Shown one piece after another: positions 27,501 to 35,090 of a DNA stretch of 64,000 bases. The notes below the pieces were generated by a model. That model saw nothing but the letters and a program-made list of their open reading frames with translations. It did not search any database and was not told the origin of the DNA. Within the stretch, counting starts at the first letter, position 1. Every line of letters starts with the position of its first letter. The stretch is taken from NCBI GenBank assembly GCA_021204865.1, contig JAJPYQ010000041.1:1-64000 (forward strand), given 5' to 3'. This stretch comes from Prevotellaceae bacterium (GTDB lineage: Bacteria > Bacteroidota > Bacteroidia > Bacteroidales > Bacteroidaceae). The translations under genes and the position numbers were made by a program.

Positions 27501-28937
27501 GTCAGCGCACACCGCCTCTTGAGCCTCTGCCGCCAGTTTGAGGTTGCCTTTCTGAAAGTAGTTGTCCTCAGTTATCCGTCTGCCGAGCGACAGGGACAGG
27601 GGAGAGGCGTTGTGGTTGAGGCGGTAGAGATTGTACGCCAGTTCCGTCTCCTGCGCTGCCCTTTCGGGGAGGATGTTCACGAGGTAACTGTAGAGTGAGT
27701 TAAGCAGGAAGGCTCTTTTCAGAGGCTCGTTGGCATAAAGTCGCTCGAAGAGGTCGTCTATATAATCAAGCATGTCGGTGGCTCGCTGTGGATAAGCGTT
27801 GGCGTATATAAGGATACAGAGGGTCACGGAGTTTATGTAGGCATAGCTGCCTTCCCCAAGGCATTCCTTGAGGTCGCTGACAAACTGTGGCACTGCTATC
27901 GCTTCGAACAAGCTTTCCCCTGCGGTCAGTTTGCTTGTCCACAGCCCGAGGCGTGTTTCCATTTGTGCCACTGAACCCTTGGGATAGTACGCTTCCATAT
28001 ACTGCTTGAACAGGTCGGCTACGTCGATGTTCTCCTCTTTTGCCGGGAAGTTGTTCACGAGAAAGCTCAGGCGCTCGTTGTCCACGGCTATCTTCTCGGG
28101 ATGTCCTTCTGTGAACAGCTCCGAGTAAAGGTCAAGGGACTTCTCGAAGTAGTCGTATGCGTTGGAGACCATACCGCCAGCCAGGCTTTGGTATGGTGTC
28201 TCGCTGTTAGTGCCAAGTCGCTCCCTCACCTCGATAGACTCTGCTGCGAAGCTCATCCCCGCTATTGCTTTGCCAGTGATGTAGTAGAGATACGCCCTTG
28301 TGCGGCTCACCTCCTTGTCGTCAAGGGGGTAGAGTTGCAGCACATCCTTCTCAGTGGTCAGCAGTGTGTCGTAGTATCTTGGGTCGTCCACGAACTGCTC
28401 CCACTGCATATAGCTCGCCATCTCCAGCCTCACGATGCAGAGTAGCGCCCTCGCCTCACGTGTGGGCTTCTTGCTTATCGCCTCCTCAAGTGTCTTTATC
28501 AGTTCGCCCGCCTGCTCGGTGACATTCTGCATTTGGCTTATGCAGTCAAGCGCAAGGAAGCGGCACCATCCCGTTGTCTCGTTCAACTTCCCGAGGCGGC
28601 TTTCGGCGGCGTCCGCCACCGCTATCAGTGCGGTTATGCTTGCGTGGAACAGCCTGTCAGGCTCGCCGCTGTCAAGCCACGTCACATAGTCGTTCAGCTC
28701 AGGCACTATCCTTGAGGTAGCCACCAGCAAAGCTCTTGCCTCAGGCTCTCTCAGCTCGTCGGAGATGGCGAAGGCAGCCTCTTTGAGCAGCTCCTCCTCC
28801 GTGAGGTCTTCCGCTTTGGGGTAATGCTGGCTCATCCACTGGCGGTGGGCGAGGATGAGTTGCATGGCGTTCTCCGCCCGGCAGGGGATGAGGCAGAGCA
28901 GGAGGGAAAAGAGCAGGGCTGTCAGTCGGTAAATCAT
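24531..28937 (-). CDS. Exported TPR-CHAT domain protein
   Basis: Signal peptide, long helical repeat region, VIHLATHGFYLSN and LVVLSACVTALGNYS. Confidence 0.87.
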   Translation of the reverse strand: MIYRLTALLFSLLLCLIPCRAENAMQLILAHRQWMSQHYPKAEDLTEEELLKEAAFAISDELREPEARALLVATSRIVPELNDYVTWLDSGEPDRLFHASITALIAVADAAESRLGKLNETTGWCRFLALDCISQMQNVTEQAGELIKTLEEAISKKPTREARALLCIVRLEMASYMQWEQFVDDPRYYDTLLTTEKDVLQLYPLDDKEVSRTRAYLYYITGKAIAGMSFAAESIEVRERLGTNSETPYQSLAGGMVSNAYDYFEKSLDLYSELFTEGHPEKIAVDNERLSFLVNNFPAKEENIDVADLFKQYMEAYYPKGSVAQMETRLGLWTSKLTAGESLFEAIAVPQFVSDLKECLGEGSYAYINSVTLCILIYANAYPQRATDMLDYIDDLFERLYANEPLKRAFLLNSLYSYLVNILPERAAQETELAYNLYRLNHNASPLSLSLGRRITEDNYFQKGNLKLAAEAQEAVCADAKALYGDTSTVYLTERKNLIAITPDPDTPATLYPELIAEMKACGKDFRGVLSDYADYAYTAGDYELAENLCRQLIDSINDDTPLSQRSFYLLQLNAILGQNGGSQQEREELFNQALDCLNADTDTLNFLVGNYQLAAGYLSETGRFEEAVEMLDRGMEVNDILSGGQFDKQFSDMLLAKANILYNALDDKVNAQRILSGQLSLIDLDSPANQTPEMLGFLWNCYYLISGSSNNDFTQTSRYLTTISQMTQSLYAQSGYSELFLMSYVVQALAECFEISATLTRLHDDLETENPVMLASMQSSEVIDFAEGSSDIIEAINQSFRNNEQYRKMDSYSTWLQSLGHYYFFVKQDIPTAQHYMEMYCEAMEGASALSFINAQVELCDFYCSQGKNQQGRKALDTAYRKLMELPSPPAGTRLLILVRILNFYREQGNRQEQLKYARLCYICLKEIMDGNFQLMTEREQNNFLDTYNDPAALLAELLEYMPEELAGEVYDAVLYRTGMQLRSQVRTKQLIASSGDKELIAMADSLSLLQAQMRSLPMETEDFSDTGKGKQLSDLQFKLNTLEQRLLQATEQYRQEDLADVTWQQIRDKLSPDEAAIEFVGSANYVMALVLRSDSKAPSAVRLIRTDSLMLSLQSLGAKKSEQLAMMLYNDRALDLYSMLWQPIEERLDGVKTVYLATSGVFNSLAFAAFSLPSGGYLTDKYTLCQLTTTAKILRPSEERQPSSALLMGDMFYSDTQALLASNGEASTRGLEESLAIDDFSDSRGAKRDHFPYLSNTGAEVKSIASEMEGQKQLKGHITLRTGSEASEDTFRQLSASSPDVIHLATHGFYLSNDVDLTGIPYYSNNMQNSYLAMRRAGVAFSNAESAWRGESSEEDKDGILTADEVGRLNLHGTQLVVLSACVTALGNYSFEGVFGLPRGFMQAGVGSMLVSLWSVSDKSTSLLMQEFYRSWLSGNTKQAALQEAVSKVRSQYPEPYYWAPFVLME

Positions 28938-28998
28938 GGCGCTTCTTGTAGCTTAGCACAAAAGTAGCTAAATTCGCGCTAACCAATAGGCTTCTACT

Positions 28999-31350
28999 AT
29001 GAAATTCGTAAGACAAAGCATCCCGTTCCTTTCGCTCCTCGTCGCGCTCTCGCTCGCCCCTTTCCGCAAGGCGGAGGCGCACTCCTTCGAGGCGGGCGAC
29101 GGCATGTTCCTGCTTGACGGCAAGCCCTTCGTGGTGAAGGCGGCGGAGGTGCATTACCCCCGCATACCGCGCCCCTATTGGGAGCAGCGCATAAGGATGT
29201 GCAAGGCGCTGGGGATGAACACGCTCTGCATCTACATCTTCTGGAACGCCCACGAGCAAGAGGAGGGCGTGTTCGACTTCACTGGCAACAACGACATCCG
29301 TGCCTTCGTCAAGCTCGCCCAGAAGGAGGGGATGTACGTCATCCTTCGCCCCGGCCCGTACGTCTGCGCCGAGTGGGAGATGGGTGGCTTGCCTTGGTGG
29401 CTGCTGAAGAAGAAGGACATAAGCCTGCGCGAGCAAGACCCTTACTTCATGGAGCGGTTGGAGCTGTTCGAGGCGAAAGTAGGCGAGCAGCTCTCCGACC
29501 TGACCATCGAGAAGGGCGGTCCGATAATAATGGTGCAAGTGGAGAACGAGTACGGCTCTTACGGCGAGGACAAGGAGTACGTCTCGGCTGTGCGGGACAT
29601 CATACGCGGGAGCGGCTTCGACGGGGTGCAGCTCTTCCAGTGCGACTGGAGCAGCAACTTCACGAAGAATGCCCTCGACGACCTCCTTTGGACGATGAAC
29701 TTCGGCACGGGGGCTAACGTGGACAACGAGTTCAAGCGGCTTAAGGAGCTGCGCCCCGACAGCCCGCTGATGTGCTCCGAGTTCTGGAGCGGCTGGTTCG
29801 ACAAGTGGGGAGGCAGGCACGAGACACGCGGTGCGGAGGAGATGGTGAGCGGCATAAGGGATATGCTCGACCGCGGCATATCCTTCAGCCTCTATATGAC
29901 GCACGGAGGCACGAACTGGGGGCATTGGGCAGGCGCCAACAGCCCCGGCTTCGCCCCCGACGTGACGAGCTACGACTACGACGCCCCCATCAACGAGGCG
30001 GGGCAGACCACCGACAAGTACTGGGAGCTGCGGCGGATGATGGCTGAGTACACGGACGGCAAGCTGCCGCCAGTGCCAAAGGAGTTCCCCGTCATCAGCA
30101 TCCCCAAGATAGAGTTCAACGAGGTCGCTCCCCTCTACGACAACCTCGGCGAGGGCATCGAGAGCGTTGACACGAAGACCTTCGAGGAGCTCGGCCAAGG
30201 CTGGGGCTGCCTGCTCTACCGCACCACCGTGCCGCAGGACGTGCCGTCGGAGAGCGTCCTCACCGTCACCGAGGCGCACGACTATGCGCAGGTGTTCCTT
30301 AACCAACGCTTCATAGGCAAGATAGACCGCATCAATCACGAGACCTCCGTCGTGCTGCCGCAGCTCAAGGAGGGCGACGTGCTCGACATCTACGTGGAGG
30401 CTCTCGGCAGGATCAACTTCGGTAGTGCGATAAAGGACTTCAAGGGCATCACCGAGAAGGTGGAGCTGACGTACACGCTTCCCTCTCAGACCACTGTAAC
30501 GATGAACCTTAAGGGCTGGGCTATTTTCCCCCTGCCTGACGACTACCAAAGGCAGAGGGATATGGCTTACGTCCCCCTGACCGAGGAGAACAAGGGCGTG
30601 CGAGGCAACTATCGGGCTACCTTCACGCTGGGCAAGGTGGGCGACACCTTCCTCAACCTCGAGACGTGGGGCAAGGGGCAGGTCTACGTGAACGGACACG
30701 CCATCGGGCGCTTCTGGCAGGTGGGGCCGCAGCAGACGCTCTACATGCCCGGCTGTTGGCTGAGGAAGGGGGAGAACGAGATAATAGTGACTGACGTCCT
30801 CGGCCCGACGGAGGCTGCCGTGGAGGGCTTGACGAAGCCCATCATCGACAAGCTGCAGCTCTCCGCGCCGCAGACGCACCGTCTGGAGGGGCAGACGCTC
30901 GACCTTTCGGGCGAGACTCCCGTGCAGGAGGGCAGCCTTGAGGCGGGCAACGGATGGCAGGAGGTGCGCTTCGCCTCCAACGCCACCGGCAGGTACGTCT
31001 GCATCGAGGCGCTCAACAGCCACTGGGACCGCGAGTACTGCTGCATCGCCGAGCTTTACCTGCTCGATGCCGACGGGCAGCGCCTTAGCCGAGAGCCGTG
31101 GCAGGTGGCTTACGCTGACGACGAGGACGTGACGAGCGGCAACAAGAACGCCGACAAGCTGTTCGACCTTCAGGAGAGCACCTACTGGAGCACCAACAAG
31201 GGCGTGCCCTATCCCCACGCCGTGGTCATCGACCTCGGGCAGGACAAGACCCTCAGCGGCTTCCAGATACTGCCCCGAATGGAGCAGGGAGCGCCCGAGA
31301 GCATCAAGGACTACCGCATATACGTCAGCTCAGAGCCGTTCAAGATGTAA
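28999..31350 (+). CDS. Beta-galactosidase, GH35, with C-terminal discoidin-like domain
   Basis: AAEVHYPRIPRPYWEQRIRMCKALGMNTLCIYIFWNAHE, PGPYVCAEWEMGGLPWWLL, VQVENEYGSYG, CSEFWSGWFDKWG. Confidence 0.92.
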   Translation: MKFVRQSIPFLSLLVALSLAPFRKAEAHSFEAGDGMFLLDGKPFVVKAAEVHYPRIPRPYWEQRIRMCKALGMNTLCIYIFWNAHEQEEGVFDFTGNNDIRAFVKLAQKEGMYVILRPGPYVCAEWEMGGLPWWLLKKKDISLREQDPYFMERLELFEAKVGEQLSDLTIEKGGPIIMVQVENEYGSYGEDKEYVSAVRDIIRGSGFDGVQLFQCDWSSNFTKNALDDLLWTMNFGTGANVDNEFKRLKELRPDSPLMCSEFWSGWFDKWGGRHETRGAEEMVSGIRDMLDRGISFSLYMTHGGTNWGHWAGANSPGFAPDVTSYDYDAPINEAGQTTDKYWELRRMMAEYTDGKLPPVPKEFPVISIPKIEFNEVAPLYDNLGEGIESVDTKTFEELGQGWGCLLYRTTVPQDVPSESVLTVTEAHDYAQVFLNQRFIGKIDRINHETSVVLPQLKEGDVLDIYVEALGRINFGSAIKDFKGITEKVELTYTLPSQTTVTMNLKGWAIFPLPDDYQRQRDMAYVPLTEENKGVRGNYRATFTLGKVGDTFLNLETWGKGQVYVNGHAIGRFWQVGPQQTLYMPGCWLRKGENEIIVTDVLGPTEAAVEGLTKPIIDKLQLSAPQTHRLEGQTLDLSGETPVQEGSLEAGNGWQEVRFASNATGRYVCIEALNSHWDREYCCIAELYLLDADGQRLSREPWQVAYADDEDVTSGNKNADKLFDLQESTYWSTNKGVPYPHAVVIDLGQDKTLSGFQILPRMEQGAPESIKDYRIYVSSEPFKM

Positions 31351-31414
31351 AAAGGCAGCGGGGCGCTTGCCCGATGTCTCTTTTTTAGTATCTTTGCAGC
31401 TGCCTAAGGGCAAT

Positions 31415-31488
31415 CGGGGTGTAGCGCAGTTGGTAGCGCACCTGGTTTGGGACCAGGGGGTCGCAAGTTCGAGCCTTGTCACCCCGAC
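31415..31488 (+). tRNA. tRNA-Pro (TGG)
   Basis: CGGGGTGTAGCGCAGTTGGTAGCGCACCTGGTTTGGGACCAGGGGGTCGCAAGTTCGAGCCTTGTCACCCCGA; upstream TATCTTTG box at 31389. Confidence 0.94.
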
Positions 31489-31513
31489 GATTTATAAGAA
31501 ACACACATATCCG

Positions 31514-32050
31514 ATGGAAGCTACAGCCAAGAGAGAGAATGCCTTGTCGATAGCCAATTGCTTTGTGAGCATAGCTAAGGAGAAGGGAGAGCCGATAAGG
31601 CTGCTCGGTCTCATTAAGCGTGTCTACATAGCGCATGGCTTCAGCCTTGCCATTTACAATGAACCACTTCTTGACAGACGGTTCGACAGGGTTGAGGCAT
31701 GGCGGTATGGTCCCGTCATCCCCTCCGTCTACCATTCGTTCAAGCATTATAAGGATTCCCCCATTACGGAGGGAACGGTCATATTGAAGTGGAACGAAGA
31801 TAAAAGCGAAGCTGTGTACGAGTCCCCCGAGGTGCGGAACGAGATGGCGAGGAGGATTGTGAAAATGGTATATGAGCGTTACCGCAATTGGAGCGACAGT
31901 GCGCTTGTCTCCCTCACGCATAGGGATGGCACGCCCTGGAGATGGTGCTACAAGGAGGGAGAGAATGCTGAGATCCCAGATTTCATTACCAAGGCCTTCT
32001 ACCGCAAGGTGGTTGATAGCGAGATGAAGAGAGCTGGGTATGGAGGATAA
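31514..32050 (+). CDS. Panacea/SocA-like (DUF4065-type) protein, candidate antitoxin
   Basis: ALSIANCFVSIAKEKGEPIRLLGLIKRVYIAHGFSLAIYNEPLLDRRFDRVEAWRYGPVIPSVYHSFKHY matches the GepA/Panacea fold pattern. Confidence 0.78.
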   Translation: MEATAKRENALSIANCFVSIAKEKGEPIRLLGLIKRVYIAHGFSLAIYNEPLLDRRFDRVEAWRYGPVIPSVYHSFKHYKDSPITEGTVILKWNEDKSEAVYESPEVRNEMARRIVKMVYERYRNWSDSALVSLTHRDGTPWRWCYKEGENAEIPDFITKAFYRKVVDSEMKRAGYGG

Positions 32051-32435
32051 GGAAAGGGAGATAGACATTCTCCAGAACGATAAAGCTCCTGAGGGAGATA
32101 AGTCTGAGGTTCTTCACAAGGAAGAGCTTTTCAGGTTGGCGGCGGAGAACTATTCCCAGCAGAATGAGATGCTGAGGGAGCGTCAGTCCAATCTCATCCA
32201 GGACAGAGAGCAGAGGAAGAAGTATGCCTCGCGTATCTTCTGGATGATATGCGTATATCTCGTCCTTATCCTCATTGTTGTCTTTTCGTGCGGATGGGGT
32301 CTTATGGCTCTGAACGATGGAGTGTTGATGATGCTCCTCGGCACTACCACAGCCAACGTCATAGGCCTATTTGCTATCGTCACCAAGTATTTGTTCCACC
32401 CGACTGTGGATAGTGCGAGTTACAATTCACGCTGA
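32040..32435 (+). CDS. Small membrane protein with two predicted TM helices, candidate toxin partner
   Basis: Overlaps the preceding gene by 11 nt; IFWMICVYLVLILIVVFSCGWGLMAL and VLMMLLGTTTANVIGLFAIVTKYLF. Confidence 0.65.
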   Translation: MEDKEREIDILQNDKAPEGDKSEVLHKEELFRLAAENYSQQNEMLRERQSNLIQDREQRKKYASRIFWMICVYLVLILIVVFSCGWGLMALNDGVLMMLLGTTTANVIGLFAIVTKYLFHPTVDSASYNSR

Positions 32436-32530
32436 GTGGCATAAACTGGAAAGCCCTGTGTCACTTGTGGCTCGGCTCTCTTGGAGACACCCCGACACAG
32501 AGACAGAAATGAAGGCGAAAGCCAATCCCC

Positions 32531-34027
32531 TTATCTTGAGGCAGGGCGGAACTTCAGCCAGTCGCGGCTGAAGCGCCCGTATGCGTTTAGCCCCGACGAG
32601 TAGCCGAACAGCACACGCCTCAGGCGGTAGCTGCGGTAGTGGGACAGCACGCCAAGGAAGGAATTCACCGATGCGTCCATCCGTGCGTAGTCTGTGTAGC
32701 GGTTTGCCTTCAGCTTCTGGCGGATGCGCCTCAGTGAGTCGTTCGAGATATAGGTGCGGAAGGGCTTAATGTACGCGCCGAGGAACTGCACCCCGTGCCG
32801 CGCGTCCGCTATGTGAAGCTTCCTTTTGTTCAGGTTCAGGCGCAGGTTCTCGCTTAGGAACTCGTCTATCCGCGGCACGAGAGAGCGCAGCCACTCCCTG
32901 CTCTGCGCCACCACGTAGCAGTCGTCCACGTATCGCCCATAGTGTCGGCAGCCCAAGGTGCGCTTCATGAACTGGTCGAAGGCGTTCATGTAGACGTTGC
33001 TGAACAGCTGCGACGACAGGTTGCCTATGGGCAGCCCGCAGCCCGCGGCGGAGTGGAATATGCTCTTGTCTTTGGGCAGCTGCTCCCAGTCCTCTGGTTT
33101 TCCCAGCAGGCGGCAGTTCTCGGTGGGGTCGGTGTTCACGATGCTCTCCAGCAGATAGTCAGCGAACTCCATGTCTATCATCTCTCCCCACCGCTTCCCC
33201 TCTTTGTCCGAGGCGTGGCAGCTCATCTTGCCAAGCGTGTCGCGGCACAGCCCCAGCAATACCCCCCTGTCTATGTGCATGAAGTAGCCGCTTATGTCGA
33301 GCTTCATCACGTAGGCAGGGCGTGTGTGGTTGGCAGACACGCTGCGTATGTGGTGCCTCAGCCGCTCTATGCCATAGTGTGTGCCTCGTCCTTTTATGCA
33401 GCTGTAGCAGTCCGCCACGAAAGTTCGCTCGAACAGGCGGTGCGTGTAGTTGTAGAAAAGGTGGTGCACTATGCGGTCGCGGAAGTCGGCTGCGAACACC
33501 TCCCGCATCTTCGGGTCGTGGATTACGAAGCAGGTGGAGGGCAGCGGGCGGTACGAGCGTGAGTACAGCTCGTTGCGGAGGGTCACGAGGTTGTCCTCCA
33601 GCCGGTATTCAAACGTCAGCTGGTACGTCCTGCCCCTTTTGTGCCTCCTTGCGTCCTTGTAGGCGCGGTAGAGGTCGACGAGCAGCTGCTCCCGTGTTAA
33701 CTTGAAAGGGCGGGCGGCGGAGGGAGGCGCGGATGGCGGTGTAAGTTCTGAAACGGCGCGGACGGAGAAGCCGTTGTTGCGGTTGTTGTTGTTCCGGTTG
33801 AAGTTGCCACTGTTGAAGTTGAGGTTGTACGCGTTCTGCGTATTGCTCTCGTTGGGTGTGGCACTCCAATAGTTGCCGTTCTCTCCAGCGTTGTTAAGCG
33901 ACGTCCCGTTACGCCAGCCAGCGGCGGGAACGCTTCTTAGGCGGCCATCTATACTGCAAGGCGGCGAAGGGCATTCTTCCTGCGATTTGCCGCCAGGCTC
34001 ACTCTTATTTACCATGTCTGTCTCCAT
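32531..34027 (-). CDS. Diversity-generating retroelement reverse transcriptase (ORF also spans the TR; true start uncertain)
   Basis: YVMKLDISGYFMHID, LPIGNLSSQLFSNVYMNAFD (DGR-type IGxxxSQ), YVDDCYVV, QFLGAYIKPF. Confidence 0.93.
   Translation of the reverse strand: METDMVNKSEPGGKSQEECPSPPCSIDGRLRSVPAAGWRNGTSLNNAGENGNYWSATPNESNTQNAYNLNFNSGNFNRNNNNRNNGFSVRAVSELTPPSAPPSAARPFKLTREQLLVDLYRAYKDARRHKRGRTYQLTFEYRLEDNLVTLRNELYSRSYRPLPSTCFVIHDPKMREVFAADFRDRIVHHLFYNYTHRLFERTFVADCYSCIKGRGTHYGIERLRHHIRSVSANHTRPAYVMKLDISGYFMHIDRGVLLGLCRDTLGKMSCHASDKEGKRWGEMIDMEFADYLLESIVNTDPTENCRLLGKPEDWEQLPKDKSIFHSAAGCGLPIGNLSSQLFSNVYMNAFDQFMKRTLGCRHYGRYVDDCYVVAQSREWLRSLVPRIDEFLSENLRLNLNKRKLHIADARHGVQFLGAYIKPFRTYISNDSLRRIRQKLKANRYTDYARMDASVNSFLGVLSHYRSYRLRRVLFGYSSGLNAYGRFSRDWLKFRPASR
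33746..33930 (-). repeat. DGR template repeat (TR), 185 bp
   Basis: Aligns without gaps to 35094..35278; 20 differences, all at T on the plus strand (A on the TR coding strand). Confidence 0.95.
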
Positions 34028-34104
34028 CTATGGTCAGGTCGCCTCTCTTTAAGCATTGAATTTACTATGCGCTCTGCCGGCAGCCTTGGCCGCCGGCATT
34101 CCGG

Positions 34105-34488
34105 CTATGTCGTCGGCGCCTCCTCCCCGCGCCCGCTGTTTTGCTTGTTTGTCACGCTCTTCTCCCACGCTGCCATCTGCCTCGACATGTCCTGCGTGCG
34201 CTCCGCCAGCTCGGTGTACTTCCCCTCCGAGATGTGGCGCATGTCGCACAGCAGCCGCACATACACCTGCGCCTCCAGCAGAGTCTCCCGCATACGTGTT
34301 ATTATCGGAGCCTTGTTCTTCGTGCGGTTGGCTCGGTATATCAGGATGATTATCTCCATCACCTTCGCCCTCAGGTCCGTGCCTATGGAGTAGCGGCAGT
34401 CCCGGGGCAGGTTGGGCAGCATCTTGCTCACCGACAGCAGCAGCGAGTAGGTTGCCTTGTAGATGGGCAGGTTTGTGTATATAGCCAT
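34105..34488 (-). CDS. avd: DGR accessory variability determinant-like four-helix bundle protein (Avd)
   Basis: 127 aa helical protein, YKATYSLLLSVSKMLPNLPRDCRYSIGTDLRAKVMEIIILIYRANRT, located between target and TR/RT. Confidence 0.87.
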   Translation of the reverse strand: MAIYTNLPIYKATYSLLLSVSKMLPNLPRDCRYSIGTDLRAKVMEIIILIYRANRTKNKAPIITRMRETLLEAQVYVRLLCDMRHISEGKYTELAERTQDMSRQMAAWEKSVTNKQNSGRGEEAPTT

Positions 34489-34494
34489 CTCGCC

Positions 34495-34983
34495 TCACTG
34501 GTTTGACAGCAGCTTGCGAAGCTCGGAGAGGAACACCGCGCACTCCACCATCGACTTGCTCTCCAGCGGGTATTCCCTCAGCCGCCTCAGCACCTCGCGC
34601 TCAGCGTCAGCCCCAGCCATTGGCAGGGCGTTGTAGTCTCCCTTCGACGACTCCTCCGCCTGCACCGTGGCTTTCCACGTCTCGTAGGCCTCCTCCGCAG
34701 GTGTCTCTTCCGCCGTGAGACTTATGTCGAACCCGAAGTCGGTCTTGCTCGACGTGCGCTCGCCTATGTTGTTGAACAGGCTCTTCTCGGGGAAGCCTAT
34801 ATAGTAGACATCACGCTTCAGTGTCTTCACATACTTGCGCATCACCTTGTATTCCGCTATGCAGCAGCAGAACAGCCACGCCGAATGGTCGTACGCGCGG
34901 TAGAACTCACCTGACCTGACGAGACGGATGGTGCCTTGGGGAGCCGCCTCCTCAAACTTGATAGCTTCTGTGTACGTTGGCAT
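34495..34983 (-). CDS. MutS-domain-I-like DGR accessory protein
   Basis: MPTYTEAIKFEEAAPQGTIRLVRSGEFYRAYDHSAWLF...YYIGFPEKSLFNNIG resembles the MutS N-terminal pattern; 6-nt gap to avd. Confidence 0.65.
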   Translation of the reverse strand: MPTYTEAIKFEEAAPQGTIRLVRSGEFYRAYDHSAWLFCCCIAEYKVMRKYVKTLKRDVYYIGFPEKSLFNNIGERTSSKTDFGFDISLTAEETPAEEAYETWKATVQAEESSKGDYNALPMAGADAEREVLRRLREYPLESKSMVECAVFLSELRKLLSNQ

Positions 34984-35002
34984 AAAATCTCAAAAAAATC
35001 GA

Positions 35003-35048
35003 CCCGCTTCGCGGGAATTCCAGCGTCGGGCTTTTAATGCCCGACGCT
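35003..35048 (-). other. Two hairpins downstream of the VR; the distal one looks like a terminator
   Basis: AGCGTCGGGC-ATTAAAA-GCCCGACGCT (10-bp perfect stem), then CCCGCGAAGCGGG-TCGATTTTTTT on the minus strand. Confidence 0.75.
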
Positions 35049-35090
35049 AATAAATCAAATGAATCAAATGAATCAAACACGCTTCGCTTT

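Noticed and set aside
17825-28937. CHAT cluster as a cytosolic anti-phage (Craspase/gasdermin-type) defence island
   Set aside because: All three CHAT proteins start with apparent signal peptides, and no gasdermin or type III CRISPR gene was seen
28741-31218. 825-aa minus-strand ORF opposite GH35
   Set aside because: Antisense of a clear beta-galactosidase; low-complexity composition
31415-31488. tRNA-Pro as an integrase attachment site with a flanking direct repeat
   Set aside because: I found no second copy of the tRNA 3' end downstream and no integrase gene in the window
32531-34027. Group II intron or retron RT
   Set aside because: IGNLSSQ motif, adjacent TR/VR with adenine-only differences and Avd-like gene indicate a DGR
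34056-34543. Overlapping ORFs on both strands around avd
   Set aside because: Only the 34105..34488 minus frame has a coherent helical Avd-like sequence and correct operon spacing
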